Positions 17,487-27,325 of a stretch of DNA of 64,000 bases are shown here, piece after piece. Origin of the DNA: Nocardia cerradoensis NBRC 101014. GTDB lineage: Bacteria; Actinomycetota; Actinomycetes; Mycobacteriales; Mycobacteriaceae. The notes under the pieces are model-generated. The model did no database searches, was not told the DNA's origin, and worked only from the letters and a program-made list of their open reading frames with translations. The first letter of the stretch is position 1; every line of letters starts with the position of its first letter. The translations under genes and the position numbers were made by a program. The stretch is taken from the NCBI RefSeq assembly GCF_000308535.1, contig NZ_BAFW01000199.1, positions 1 through 64,000 on the forward strand. Reading direction: 5' to 3'.

Positions 17487-18776
17487 ATGACGGCCGATCC
17501 CACCGGACGCGAAGCGGTCGCCGCGGTGTGGCGGATCGAATCCGCGCGCATCGTCGGCGCGCTGGCCCGCTACACCGGCGATTTCGCCCTCGCCGAAGAT
17601 CTGGCGCAGGAAGCGCTGGCCGAGGCGCTGGTCACCTGGCCGCGGGAGGGGACACCGCACAATCCGGCCGGTTGGTTGCTCACGGTGGGGCGGCGGCGCG
17701 CGATCGACACGTTCCGCCGCCGGTCGGCTCTCGACGATCGCTACGCCGCCCTCGCCCGCGACCTGGGTGAGGGCGGTGTGCTGACCGGCGGGCCCGGTGC
17801 GGATCCGACGCGTTCGGGAGCGGAACCGCTGTGGGATCCCGATCGCATCGACGACGACGTGCTGGCGCTGATCTTCACGGCATGTCATCCGGTGCTCTCC
17901 CGGGAGGCCCGGGTGGCATTGACGCTGCGTGTGGTCGGCGGTCTCACCAGCGACGAAATCGCCAGAGCGTTTCTCGTTCCGGCCGCGACGGTTCAGGCGC
18001 GGATCACCCGGGCGAAGAAAACGCTTGCCGCGGAACATATTCCGTTCGAGGTGCCGGAGGCGGGTGCGCGTGCTGCCCGGCTGAGCTCGGTGCTCAGTGT
18101 GATCTACCTGATCTTCACCGAAGGTTCGTCGGCGAGTTCGGGCTCCGAACTGATCCGCTTCGATCTGGCCGGGGAAGCCCAGCGGCTGGCCCGGGTGCTG
18201 TCCCACCTGGTGCCGGACGAACCAGAGGGGTACGGACTGCTGGCGCTGCTCGAGCTGACCGCGGCTCGCTTCCCGGCACGCACGGGCCCCGATGGTGAGC
18301 CGGTGCTGCTGGAGCATCAGGACCGGCGACGCTGGGACCGTGCGGCGATCCGGCGCGGCCGCGCCGCCCTCACCCGCGCCGGACAGGTCGGCCGCGGGCT
18401 GGGCTACTACGGCGTGCAGGCCGCGATCGCCGAATGCCATGCCGTCGCCGATTCGGTCGCCGACACCGACTGGGACCGCGTGGTGAGCCTGTACGAAGCG
18501 CTGGGCCGCCTGGCCCCGTCACCGGTGGTCGAGCTGAACCGCGCGGTCGCGGTCGCGATGGCGAAGGGCCCGGACGCCGGACTCGCGATCGTGGACGGTC
18601 TCCGCGCCGAGGGCGCGTTGCCGAATTCCCAACTGCTGCCGACGGTTCGGGGCGAACTGCTCGCCCGCCTGGGCCGCACGGGCGAAGCCCGCGAGGAGTG
18701 GGAGCTGGCGGTGCGGCTGTGCGGCAACGACCGCGAGCGAGCCGTTCTGCACCGCAAGCTCGACCACCTCGGCTGA
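17487..18776 (+). CDS. ECF42-group RNA polymerase sigma factor
   Basis: 429 aa. Residues 1-90 form sigma region 2 (DLAQEALAEAL, NPAGWLLTVGRRRAIDTFRR), about 115-190 region 4 (LSREARVALTLRVVGGLTSD, then EIARAFLVPAATVQARITRA), and the remaining 230 residues are the long helical, TPR-like C-terminal domain typical of the group (SLYEALGRLAPSPVVELNRAVA). No anti-sigma gene is present; in this group the C-terminal domain is thought to control activity. A paralogous pair lies at 53570-55239. Confidence 0.92.
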   Translation: MTADPTGREAVAAVWRIESARIVGALARYTGDFALAEDLAQEALAEALVTWPREGTPHNPAGWLLTVGRRRAIDTFRRRSALDDRYAALARDLGEGGVLTGGPGADPTRSGAEPLWDPDRIDDDVLALIFTACHPVLSREARVALTLRVVGGLTSDEIARAFLVPAATVQARITRAKKTLAAEHIPFEVPEAGARAARLSSVLSVIYLIFTEGSSASSGSELIRFDLAGEAQRLARVLSHLVPDEPEGYGLLALLELTAARFPARTGPDGEPVLLEHQDRRRWDRAAIRRGRAALTRAGQVGRGLGYYGVQAAIAECHAVADSVADTDWDRVVSLYEALGRLAPSPVVELNRAVAVAMAKGPDAGLAIVDGLRAEGALPNSQLLPTVRGELLARLGRTGEAREEWELAVRLCGNDRERAVLHRKLDHLG

Positions 18777-18902
18777 ACGCCGGCCCACCACCCGCATCCG
18801 GGTGGACATCCGACACGTCCGGCGCTCGCCTCACCGGTGCAATCGCGATTGGCGATACCGGTATCGCTGAAGCGAACCCCGGCGTTCCGTCGGCCGACCG
18901 GG

Positions 18903-20642
18903 TCAGGCGACGGCGAGAAAGCGCCCGGTGCGCTGCGACCCCAGCATCGGCGCGGCCGCACCGTTGCCGAAAACGTAACGGCCGCCCACGAATACGGCGT
19001 TCACCGTGTCGTCGTTGCGATTGACCATGCGCGACAGATTGCCGAAGCAGGGCATCGTCTGTTCGGTGTAGCGCTCGAGGCCCGCATCCAGCCGGGCCGG
19101 GTCGATCACCACCGCGTCGGCGCGGTCTCCGACGCGCAGATGTCCCGCGTCGAGCCCGTACCAGTCGGCCAATTCTCCGGTGAGCCGGTGCACCGCGTGT
19201 TCCACCGACATGAACGGGCGGCCCGCCAGCTCGGCATCGCGCACCCGGCGCAGCAGCCGCAGCCCGAAGTTGTAGAAGGCCATATTGCGCAGGTGCGCAC
19301 CGGCGTCGGAGAAACCCAGCTGCATGCCGGGGTCGGCGGCGAAGCGATCCAGCACGCGTGGCCGGTGGTTGGATATCGTGGTGCGCCAGCGCACCTTGGG
19401 CCCGTACTCCACCACCAGATCGAGGAACGCGTCGACCGGATGCACTCCCCCGCGTTCCACGCCGACCTGACCGAAGGTCTTGCCGACGACCGAGTTGTCG
19501 GGACATTCCACGATCTCGGCGTCGAAGAAGTCGCGATGCCACACTCGGGGCCCGAACTTGCGGTCGTAATCCTTGCGGAACTGGCGGCGATAGCTTTCGC
19601 TCTGCAACATCCGGTGGCGCTCGTCCAGCTGATTCGACAGATGCAATGCCGCTGCGCCGGAACCGAATTCCTCGAACACCACCAGATCGATACCGTCGGC
19701 GTACACCTCGAACGGCACCGGCAGATGCTGGAAGCGGAAATCGCCGCCGAAGGCGTTGACGGCCCGCGCCAAAGCCGGAAATACGTGCGCCACCAGGGGA
19801 ATCGCCTTGATGTCGGCCGCCGAGAGCAGACTCACCTTGAGCGACGGCTGCCCGATTCCCAGACTCGACAGCGCCATCGCCACCAAACTCTGCGGTCGCG
19901 CCACATCCGGCCCGCCCTGCAGAGCCCGCGGCCGCGTCCGCAGGATCGCGTTGAGCTGGTGCCGTTCGCGCATCGTGGCGTAGGTGGAGGGCAGGGTGCG
20001 GGAGCGGCAGGTCTCGCCGTCGAGTTTGTCGAACATCAACTGCTGCGAGGACATGCCGACGAAGCCGGCGTCGAGAGCCTCGTCCAGATGCCGGCGCATG
20101 GCGGTCAGCTCGCCGGCAGTAGGCTTCACCTCGGTGCGGGTAGCACGGTCCAAGCCCATCTCCGCGGCACGGATATCCGAATGTCCCAGGAATGTGGCCA
20201 CATTCGGCCCCAGCGGCGAGGCATCCAGCGCCGCGGCGTATTCGTGGGCGTTGCGCCAGGTCTTCACATCGCCGACGGCGTCGATCACATGTCCGCGCGG
20301 GATGGCTTCCACCCGGCCGAACAGGTCGCCGGCGGTTTCGGCGCCGACGTGCACGGTCGACAGCGAACAGGAGCCGAGCAGCACGGTCGTGACGCCGTGG
20401 CGCACCGATTCCGACAGCGACGGGTCCAGCAGGACCTCCACGTCGTAATGGGTGTGGATGTCCAGCATGCCGGGGATCACCCATTTGCCGGTGGCGTCGA
20501 CGACGGTTTCGCAGCCGGACTCGTCCAGGGGTTCGGCCGAGACGGCGGCCACCCGCCCGTCGCGGATGCCGACGTCGCGCACCGCCGACGGCGCGCCCGT
20601 GCCGTCGAACCAGGTACCGCCCTTGATGATGCTGTCGTACAT
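18903..20642 (-). CDS. N-acyl-D-amino-acid deacylase family amidohydrolase
   Basis: 579 aa amidohydrolase-superfamily enzyme. MYDSIIKGGTWFDGTGA opens the small beta domain; PGMLDIHTHYDVEVLLDP gives the HxH metal ligands; the C-terminal segment has the metal-binding Asp (FSDAGAHLRNMAFY) and GRYVFGNG. The family removes N-acyl groups from D-amino acids or hydrolyses related cyclic amides. ATG 20642 has GAGGGA upstream; 7 more codons are open. Last gene of a three-gene operon with an acyl-CoA ligase and an alcohol dehydrogenase; together they suggest uptake and breakdown of an acylated or amide compound, an inference only. Confidence 0.85.
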   Translation of the reverse strand: MYDSIIKGGTWFDGTGAPSAVRDVGIRDGRVAAVSAEPLDESGCETVVDATGKWVIPGMLDIHTHYDVEVLLDPSLSESVRHGVTTVLLGSCSLSTVHVGAETAGDLFGRVEAIPRGHVIDAVGDVKTWRNAHEYAAALDASPLGPNVATFLGHSDIRAAEMGLDRATRTEVKPTAGELTAMRRHLDEALDAGFVGMSSQQLMFDKLDGETCRSRTLPSTYATMRERHQLNAILRTRPRALQGGPDVARPQSLVAMALSSLGIGQPSLKVSLLSAADIKAIPLVAHVFPALARAVNAFGGDFRFQHLPVPFEVYADGIDLVVFEEFGSGAAALHLSNQLDERHRMLQSESYRRQFRKDYDRKFGPRVWHRDFFDAEIVECPDNSVVGKTFGQVGVERGGVHPVDAFLDLVVEYGPKVRWRTTISNHRPRVLDRFAADPGMQLGFSDAGAHLRNMAFYNFGLRLLRRVRDAELAGRPFMSVEHAVHRLTGELADWYGLDAGHLRVGDRADAVVIDPARLDAGLERYTEQTMPCFGNLSRMVNRNDDTVNAVFVGGRYVFGNGAAAPMLGSQRTGRFLAVA

Positions 20643-20681
20643 GACAGTCCCTCTTTCACCCACCCGCCCCGGCGGGGCGCG

Positions 20682-22334
20682 TCAGATCTCTATCTCGCGC
20701 CGCACGACCTTGCCGGTCGCGTTGCGCGGCAACGGTTGCGCCGTGATCACCCAGCGGGCCGGCACCTTGAAGTAGGCGAGCCGCTCGGCGGTGAAGGCCC
20801 GCAGTTCGTCCTCGGTCACGGTGGCCGGATCGGCGACCACCACGACGGCCGCCACCTCCTGCCCCAGATCCGCATGCGGCACACCGAGCACCGCCGATTC
20901 CAGCACCGCGGGATGCTCGTCGAGCACGTTCTCGATTTCGGTCGGGTACACGTTCTCCCCACCGCGCAGGACGAGATCCGACCGCCGTCCCGACAGGCGC
21001 AGCCGGCCCTCCTCGAGCACACCGAAATCGCCGGTGTGCAACCACCTTTCGGCATCGATGGCGGTCGCGGTGGCCGCCGGGTCGTTCCAGTAGCCGAGCA
21101 TCACGTACGGGCTGCGCACACAGATCTCGCCCTCTTCGCCGTCGGGCAGCGCCCCGTTGTCCGCATCGCGGATCTCGATGCTCACGCCGATGATCGGCAT
21201 CCCGACGGTGTCGGGGTGGGCGGCCAGCACCGGCGGGGTGGCAACCGTTGCCGCGGTGCCGCTTTCGGTGAGGCCGTAGCTCGTGGTGAGCGCGACCTCG
21301 GCCATCGGCAGTTCCCGGCGCAGCCGTTGATGGAAGGCCGGTGAGGACGGAGCGGCGTTGAGCGAGAACGCCACCAGACTCGACAGGTCGTAACGGGACA
21401 GGTCGTGTTCGAGCATGCGGCTGACCATCGTCGGCACCGCGCCCCAGTTGGTGACGCGTTCCCGCTCCATCAGCGACAACACCCGCTGCGGGTCGAAGCT
21501 GCCGGTGTTGATCACCACCGTCGCGCCCGTGGCCAGCCGCGGAACGATCAGGTTGTGCAGGCTCGCGATATGAAACAGCGGTGAGGTCAACAGGAATCGG
21601 CGATCGCTGGGCCCCGGTCCGAGCTGCCGGCCGCGGAAGGCGGCCGCCATGGCATCGGTGAATCGGTGATAGTCGCAGACCGCCAGCAGGTTTCGCTGGG
21701 TGTGCACCACACCCTTGGGCCGCCCGCTGGTTCCGCTGGTGTACAGGATGACCGCCGGGTCGTCCTCCGCGATCGACACCTCCGGCGCCGGACCGGGATG
21801 GTCGGCGATCAGCCGCGGCAGATCGGATTCCATGATGAGAACCGGAATGTCGCTGCCCACCTCGGCCAGCAGTGCGGCGCGCTTGGCGTCGGCGACGACC
21901 ACCGTCGGGCGGGTGTGCTCCAGGCCGTACGCGATCTCGCGCGGCGCCCACCACGCGTTGTAGCCCACCGGAATCGCGCCGAGCACCTGGGCCGCCCAGA
22001 ACGTCGTCACCCATTCGGGCGTGTTGGCCGCGAGGATGCCCACCCGATCACCCTTGCCGACACCGTATCGATCGGCGAGTGCGCGCGCGAGAGCCGTTGC
22101 CGCGGCGCCGTGTTCGGCGAAAGTGATCCGGCGGTCGGGGGTCACCAGATAGTCGTGGTCACCCCAGGCCGTGCCCGCGTGAAACAGCTCGGCCATACTG
22201 CGCCGCCGATTGCGCATCACCGGAATCGGCGCGCCCAGTACCTCTTCGACCACCATCTCGAACGGCCCGCCGGGACCGGTGAGGTCGGCGGTGATCCGGG
22301 CGGCGATGGCCTGCGGGTCGGCAGCTCGCGTCAT
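20682..22334 (-). CDS. AMP-dependent acyl-CoA synthetase
   Basis: 550 aa ANL-superfamily ligase that activates a carboxylic acid as acyl-AMP and then acyl-CoA. Seen: the P-loop [44 protein letters not shown], the hinge [20 protein letters not shown], and the catalytic C-terminal Lys in [11 protein letters not shown]. The start at 22334 (MTRAADP) gives a normal length; the open frame upstream runs into the ADH gene. It lies 16 bases after the dehydrogenase stop and 39 bases before the amidohydrolase. Chain length or aromatic preference cannot be told. Confidence 0.92.
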   Translation of the reverse strand: MTRAADPQAIAARITADLTGPGGPFEMVVEEVLGAPIPVMRNRRRSMAELFHAGTAWGDHDYLVTPDRRITFAEHGAAATALARALADRYGVGKGDRVGILAANTPEWVTTFWAAQVLGAIPVGYNAWWAPREIAYGLEHTRPTVVVADAKRAALLAEVGSDIPVLIMESDLPRLIADHPGPAPEVSIAEDDPAVILYTSGTSGRPKGVVHTQRNLLAVCDYHRFTDAMAAAFRGRQLGPGPSDRRFLLTSPLFHIASLHNLIVPRLATGATVVINTGSFDPQRVLSLMERERVTNWGAVPTMVSRMLEHDLSRYDLSSLVAFSLNAAPSSPAFHQRLRRELPMAEVALTTSYGLTESGTAATVATPPVLAAHPDTVGMPIIGVSIEIRDADNGALPDGEEGEICVRSPYVMLGYWNDPAATATAIDAERWLHTGDFGVLEEGRLRLSGRRSDLVLRGGENVYPTEIENVLDEHPAVLESAVLGVPHADLGQEVAAVVVVADPATVTEDELRAFTAERLAYFKVPARWVITAQPLPRNATGKVVRREIEI

Positions 22335-22350
22335 AACCTTCACTTTCTGC

Positions 22351-23391
22351 TTACGGGATGAGCACGGCGCGACCGCGGACCAGGCCCCGGTCGAGTCGTT
22401 CGAATGCGGCCGGGCCCTCGGCGAGGTCGAAACGTTCGACCGATACGCCGATGGCGCCGCGCTGCGCGAGCGCGACCGAGGCGTACAGGTCACTTCTGGT
22501 GCCGCCGTAGGACTTTCGGACGGAGGCGCCCCACGGCAAGCCGGGTCCACCGGCGGGACCGGCATCGATGCCCGGAATGCCGCCGTCGAGTCCCACCATG
22601 CGATAGGCGCCGTTGGGCGCGACCGATTCGACGGCCAGTTTCGCGGTGGCATCGTTGCCGACGAAGTCGAAAACCGCCTCGGCGCCCCGGCCGTCGGTGA
22701 GATCCAGAATGCGGGCGGCGGTCTTCTCGTCGGCCGGCAGGGTGAGATCGGCGCCGCATGCCGTGGCGAGCTCCAACTTCTCCGCGGAGATGTCGACCGC
22801 GATGATGCGGCAGGCCGTGGTGGCCTTCAGGATCTGCACCGCGACATGTCCGAGCCCGCCGATGCCGATCGCGACGGCGGTGGCCCCGGGCCGCAATCGG
22901 TCGGCGGCCCCGCGGATGGCGTGATACGGCGTGAGCGCCGCATCGGCCAGCGGCGCCGCGGTGGCGAACTCCAGCTCCCCGATGGGCACGAACGAATTCG
23001 CCGGAATGCGAACGTATTCCGCCATCCCCCCGTCCGGCCCGAGTCCCGGGCACGGCGGCATCGCGGTGCGCCCCGCCGCGAGGCAGACGTTCTCGTTACC
23101 GCTCACGCATTCCCGGCATACGCCACAGGACCAGCACAGGTAGACCAGGCCCCGCTCCCCCGCGCGACGACCGTCGACCTCGGTGCCGACCGCCTCGATG
23201 GTGCCGGCGATCTCGTGCCCCATCGTCAGCGGATCCTCGCGCAGCGGGAACGGCAAGCCGAGGACGAAGGAATCCGAATGGCAGATCCCGGCCGCGCCGA
23301 CCTTCAGCAGCAGATCGGTGGGTCCGATCTCGGGGATCGGGACCTCGCGAAGCTCCAGCGTGCCGGGCCCGGTCAATTGCAATGCGCGCAT
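22351..23391 (-). CDS. Zinc-dependent alcohol dehydrogenase
   Basis: 346 aa medium-chain dehydrogenase. GICHSDSF (catalytic Zn Cys) and GHEIAG (catalytic His-Glu) are present; [18 protein letters not shown] carries the four Cys of the structural zinc; [15 protein letters not shown] is the NAD(P) Rossmann loop. It oxidises an alcohol to aldehyde or ketone, feeding the acyl-CoA ligase downstream if an aldehyde dehydrogenase acts in between. First gene of the operon, divergent from a TetR gene across a near-ideal operator. Confidence 0.92.
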   Translation of the reverse strand: MRALQLTGPGTLELREVPIPEIGPTDLLLKVGAAGICHSDSFVLGLPFPLREDPLTMGHEIAGTIEAVGTEVDGRRAGERGLVYLCWSCGVCRECVSGNENVCLAAGRTAMPPCPGLGPDGGMAEYVRIPANSFVPIGELEFATAAPLADAALTPYHAIRGAADRLRPGATAVAIGIGGLGHVAVQILKATTACRIIAVDISAEKLELATACGADLTLPADEKTAARILDLTDGRGAEAVFDFVGNDATAKLAVESVAPNGAYRMVGLDGGIPGIDAGPAGGPGLPWGASVRKSYGGTRSDLYASVALAQRGAIGVSVERFDLAEGPAAFERLDRGLVRGRAVLIP

Positions 23392-23452
23392 CTTCTGTTT
23401 CCTCACCGCGGCGTTCGGCGCAGCGCCGGACGTGACGTGGCACACACGGTAG

Positions 23453-23481
23453 CACTCACTGGACACAGCGTCCAGTGAGTG
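23453..23481. promoter_or_regulatory. TetR operator in the tetR/ADH divergent promoter
   Basis: Perfect 12-base inverted repeat CACTCACTGGAC, five-base spacer ACAGC, GTCCAGTGAGTG. It is the only strong dyad in the 113-base divergent region and is placed to control both promoters. TATCAT at 23492-23497, seven bases before the tetR ATG, is a likely -10 of a leaderless tetR message. Confidence 0.85.
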
Positions 23482-23504
23482 TGCGGGCGTCTATCATCAA
23501 CGTC

Positions 23505-24125
23505 ATGCCTTCGGAATCGACCGCCCGGCGCGGGTCGCTGCGCGATGAGCAGAAGCGGGCGACGCGGATGCGCATCGTCGAGGAGGCGCGGCAGTTGTTC
23601 GCGCGTGAGGGCTATCTGGGTGTGCGCGTCGACGACATCGCGGCCGCGGTCGGCTGCAGCCGGGCCACGTTCTACTTGCACTTCACCGGTAAGACCGAGG
23701 TGCTGCGGGCGATCGCCGAACAGGGCACGCTCGCCAGCGTCCAGTTCTTCTACCGGGATCTGGACCGGGTCCTGGCCACCGGTTCCCGCGCGGAGTTCAC
23801 CACGTGGATGCGCCGGGCCATCGAGTGGTTCTTCGACAACAAGGATCTGCTTCCCGCCTGGGACGAGGCGACCGCCCTGGAACCGGAGTTCCGCGACCTC
23901 GCGCGGGAGGGCATCATGCAGCTCGCCGACGGGATGCCGGACTATCTGGCGCGGTGGCCGGAGGACCGCCGCGACGAAGCGCGCCTGCGCATCGAACTAC
24001 TCGTGGCGCAGCTGGAACGCTTCTTCACCCGATGGGCGATGCAGGGCACCATCGAGGTCACCGCGGCAGCCGCCGCCGAAGTCCTCACCGATATCTGGTT
24101 CCCCGCCCTGCGGGCACCCGAATAA
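23505..24125 (+). CDS. TetR-family transcriptional regulator
   Basis: 206 aa. The N-terminal HTH is clear: TRMRIVEEARQLFAREGYLG, VRVDDIAAAVGCSRATFYLH, FTGKTEVLRAIAEQG. The rest is a helical ligand-binding domain (EWFFDNKDLLPAWDEATALE). It most likely represses itself and the divergent ADH/ligase/amidohydrolase operon, released by an intermediate of that route. ATG 23505 fits the start; upstream codons fall inside the operator. Confidence 0.92.
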   Translation: MPSESTARRGSLRDEQKRATRMRIVEEARQLFAREGYLGVRVDDIAAAVGCSRATFYLHFTGKTEVLRAIAEQGTLASVQFFYRDLDRVLATGSRAEFTTWMRRAIEWFFDNKDLLPAWDEATALEPEFRDLAREGIMQLADGMPDYLARWPEDRRDEARLRIELLVAQLERFFTRWAMQGTIEVTAAAAAEVLTDIWFPALRAPE

Positions 24126-24149
24126 GACAGCGGGACAACGTCTTCCGGT

Positions 24150-24485
24150 CTATTTCGGCGGGAGCGTACGGGCGTATCCGAGACCGCGATCCAGCCAGGT
24201 GTGCAGCGCCTCGTCGTCGTCGAGATATTCCGGCGCCACCCGCAGCCAGTTCCGCATCTCCCGGCCACCCATCACCATCGGCGCGACCGCGGAGCCGTCG
24301 ATGAGCTCCTCGGCCTGCGCCGGATCGACCCGGACCAGCAGTCCGCCCTGACCGCTGGCCGCCACCGCCATATTGCCGCCGACCAGGAAGGCCAGCCCGC
24401 CGAACATGCGCTTCTCGACCGTCTCGGTCACCGCCGGCCCGAGCAGGTCCCGGATCCGGTCCGCCAACTCTTCGTCATAGGCCAT
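24150..24485 (-). CDS. TfoX N-terminal domain protein
   Basis: 111 aa covering one TfoX/Sxy N-terminal domain: MAYDEELADRIRDLLGP, KRMFGGLAFLVGGNMAVAAS, VRVDPAQAEEL, MRNWLRV. The name comes from the competence regulator of gammaproteobacteria, but stand-alone actinobacterial copies have no known function and lack the C-terminal domain. Confidence 0.85.
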   Translation of the reverse strand: MAYDEELADRIRDLLGPAVTETVEKRMFGGLAFLVGGNMAVAASGQGGLLVRVDPAQAEELIDGSAVAPMVMGGREMRNWLRVAPEYLDDDEALHTWLDRGLGYARTLPPK

Positions 24486-24622
24486 ACGGCATTCTCACAC
24501 CGGGCACCGACAGATTCGGACCGATCCCGCGGCGGCCGGTTCGAAGAATTCACCGAGAATTCGCGCCCTTGGGAACCCGCAGCGGTTGCTCCGGTGCGGG
24601 GGTTGGACCAGCATCCAACCTC

Positions 24623-26323
24623 ATGCGGAATCGCTTGAATCCTGCCGGTGACATCCCCGATACCGGAATCCCCGAGCAGCTGGCCGCCACCATGACGATG
24701 GCCGAACAGCACGAATGGCACCGGGGATATCTGCGGCGGCATGCGGTGTCGCGGCGGAACTTCCTGCGCGGTTCGGCCGCGGCCGCCGCGGTGGCCGCCG
24801 TCGGCACCTCACCGTTCGCGGGACGGGCCTATGCCGATCAGGCGCAGCTCGCGGTGGCCGGCCGCCACGTCGGCTTCGGCCCGGACGCCGCCAGTCAGCT
24901 GCGCTTCGCCGCGCAGCTGTCGCGTAATCCCGGCGGCGCCAAGGTCTTTCTCGATCACGGGCCGACCCCGGCACTGGGCGCGAGTGTCGAGGCGGAGGTG
25001 CGTGATCTGGTGACCCAGATCCCCACGAGCGACAGCGGCGTACTCGCCGCCGAACAGTTCTATGTGCACGCGCCGGTCGACGGCCTGCCCGGACGGCTGC
25101 CGCATTTCTACCGCTGGCGCACCTCCGACGGATTCGTCGGCGACATCCGCGCCGCGTCGACCGCGATGCCCAGTGTGCGCAACGCGGTGCTGCCCTTCCG
25201 GTTCACCATGATGGGCGATCAGGGCACCGACGACACCCCCGCGCAGCCGGCGGGCGTCGCCCCCGGTGACTACGACGACAAGTACTACAAACCCGACAAC
25301 GACCCGGCCGTCCCGCACGCGGACAACGTGATGCGGCAGATCGTGGCCTGCAAACCGGATTTCCATGTGCTGGCGGGCGATATCGCCTACGCCGACCCGT
25401 CGGGCGCGGGTAAGAAGCCCCGGTACGTCGCCGCCGGCGACAAACTGCCCGACGGATTCGACAAGTTCAATCCGTACGTGTGGGACGTGTATTTCGGCGC
25501 CATCGAAGCCAGCGCCTCGACCACACCGTGGATGTTCGCCACCGGCAACCATGACATGGAGGCCGCCTACGACACCCACGGCTACGGCGGACACCTCGCC
25601 CGTCTGGACCTTCCGGGCAACGGGCCCGCGGGCTGCCCGTCGGCGTACTCGTTCACCTACGGCAATGTGGCGGTGCTGTCACTGGACGCCAACGACGTCT
25701 CCTACGAGATCAAGGCCAACACCGGCTATTCGGGCGGCGCCCAGACCGGTTGGGTGGAGCGGACTCTCGCGGAGTACCGCGCGAATCCGGATATCGACTT
25801 CATCGTCTGCTTCTTCCACCACTGCGCGTACTCGACCACCGATTCCCATGCCAGCGACGGCGGTCTGCGCGATGCCTGGTGCGCGCTGTTCGACCGCTAC
25901 CAGGTCGATCTGGTGCTGCAGGGGCACAACCACATCTTCGAGCGCACCGACCCGATCCGCGGCGGCCGCCCGACCAAGGCGGCGGGCGACAATTCGATCG
26001 TCTACCCGGACGCCGACGGCACCGTCTACTACACGGTGGGCGGCGGCGGCCGTCCCCGCTACGGCTTCCAGCCCGGCTCCCCGGAGACCTACCGCGGCCA
26101 CGAGGTGCCCGACACCGCGGTGCCCAACAGCTATGTGTGGACGCCGGCGGGCACCAAACAGGACGAGGCCGCGCCCTGGTCGCGGGTGCGGTTCCGCAAC
26201 TACTCGTTCATCCGGGTCGATGTGCGACCCGGATTCTTCGCGAGCGAGATGGATGTGGTGGCCGTCGACGAGTACGGCCGCGAATTCGACAAGGTGACCT
26301 ATCGCCGGCAGGTGGGCCGCTGA
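24623..26323 (+). CDS. Tat-exported purple acid phosphatase-like metallophosphoesterase
   Basis: 566 aa. SRRNFLRG followed by AAAAAVAAVG is a twin-arginine signal, with cleavage probably after GRAYA. The catalytic calcineurin-like domain shows GDQGTDD, GDIAYADPSG, ATGNHDMEA, CFFHHCAY and GHNHIFERTD, the five metal-binding blocks of purple acid phosphatases. An N-terminal beta domain precedes it (about residues 60-190). It would release phosphate outside the cell. ATG 24623 leaves a long pre-signal region, as is common for this group; ATG 24692 is the alternative. Confidence 0.88.
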   Translation: MRNRLNPAGDIPDTGIPEQLAATMTMAEQHEWHRGYLRRHAVSRRNFLRGSAAAAAVAAVGTSPFAGRAYADQAQLAVAGRHVGFGPDAASQLRFAAQLSRNPGGAKVFLDHGPTPALGASVEAEVRDLVTQIPTSDSGVLAAEQFYVHAPVDGLPGRLPHFYRWRTSDGFVGDIRAASTAMPSVRNAVLPFRFTMMGDQGTDDTPAQPAGVAPGDYDDKYYKPDNDPAVPHADNVMRQIVACKPDFHVLAGDIAYADPSGAGKKPRYVAAGDKLPDGFDKFNPYVWDVYFGAIEASASTTPWMFATGNHDMEAAYDTHGYGGHLARLDLPGNGPAGCPSAYSFTYGNVAVLSLDANDVSYEIKANTGYSGGAQTGWVERTLAEYRANPDIDFIVCFFHHCAYSTTDSHASDGGLRDAWCALFDRYQVDLVLQGHNHIFERTDPIRGGRPTKAAGDNSIVYPDADGTVYYTVGGGGRPRYGFQPGSPETYRGHEVPDTAVPNSYVWTPAGTKQDEAAPWSRVRFRNYSFIRVDVRPGFFASEMDVVAVDEYGREFDKVTYRRQVGR

Positions 26324-26421
26324 CCCCCGGCACGGGCCGGGTCAACCCGTTGGCCCGCTGAGTCGTCCCGCGGAGCCGCTGACCGGACCGCCGGCCCACC
26401 ACACCGCGACCGGCGGCCACC

Positions 26422-27318
26422 ATGGCGGTCATGCGTTTCCATTTCGCCGAGGCGGGCGGGGACCCCGTGCACTGGGTGGACCTCGCGCGGGCCGCGGAGC
26501 GGGCCGGTTTCACCGGCATCTGCCTGGCGGACAGCCTGGCCTATCCGCGCGACGGTGACCCGCGCTACCCCTACACCGCCGATGGGCGGCGAGAGTTCCT
26601 GCGCGGCAAGCCCTTTGCCGAGCCGATGATCGCCGCCACCGCGATCACCACGGCCACGACCACACTGCGGGTCACACCGTTCGTGCTGAAATTGCCGGTG
26701 CGCCCGCCCGTCCTGGTGGCCAAGCAGGCCGCGACGCTGGCGGTGCTGAGCGGTGACCGGCTGTCGCTGGGCGTCGGAATCAGCCCGTGGCCACAGGATT
26801 TCACCATGATGGGCGTGCCGTTCGAGCGACGCGGCGCCCGCCTGGACGAGGGTATCGACATCGTGCGCGGCCTGTGCGGCGGCGGTGAATTCGCCTATCG
26901 CGGACAGATCTACGATCTGCCCGCCGTGGAGATCACCCCGGTCCCCGCCACGCCGATTCCGATCCTCGTCGGCGGGCACAGCGAGGCCGCGCTGCGGCGT
27001 GCGGTCCGGCGCGGCGACGGATGGATGCACGCGGGTGGCGACCTCGGCGAACTGGCCACACTGCTGAGTCGCCTGGCCGAATTACGTTCGGAATACGAGA
27101 CATCCGCGGCGGCACGAACCTCCGAATTCCAGATCCACGTGGTGGCGCGCGACCCCTTCGACACCGACGCCATCACACAGTTGGCCGCCTCGGGTGTCAC
27201 CGATGTGATCGTCGGATTCCGCAGCGTCTACGACGCTACACCGGATACCCGCAGCCTCGCCGAGAAGGTCGAGACGATCACCCGCTACGGCGAGACCGTC
27301 ATCGCCGCGCACCGATAG
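26422..27318 (+). CDS. LLM-class F420/FMN oxidoreductase
   Basis: 298 aa luciferase-like barrel: MRFHFAEAGGDPVHWVDLAR, LRVTPFVLKLPVRPPVLVAK, LSGDRLSLGVGISPWPQDF, TPIPILVGGHSEAALRRAVR. The subgroup is usually F420-dependent in actinomycetes, an inference. A SnoaL-like gene follows after 7 bases with AGGAG at the junction, so they are co-transcribed and may act on the same substrate. Confidence 0.85.
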   Translation: MAVMRFHFAEAGGDPVHWVDLARAAERAGFTGICLADSLAYPRDGDPRYPYTADGRREFLRGKPFAEPMIAATAITTATTTLRVTPFVLKLPVRPPVLVAKQAATLAVLSGDRLSLGVGISPWPQDFTMMGVPFERRGARLDEGIDIVRGLCGGGEFAYRGQIYDLPAVEITPVPATPIPILVGGHSEAALRRAVRRGDGWMHAGGDLGELATLLSRLAELRSEYETSAAARTSEFQIHVVARDPFDTDAITQLAASGVTDVIVGFRSVYDATPDTRSLAEKVETITRYGETVIAAHR

Positions 27319-27325
27319 GAGAATC

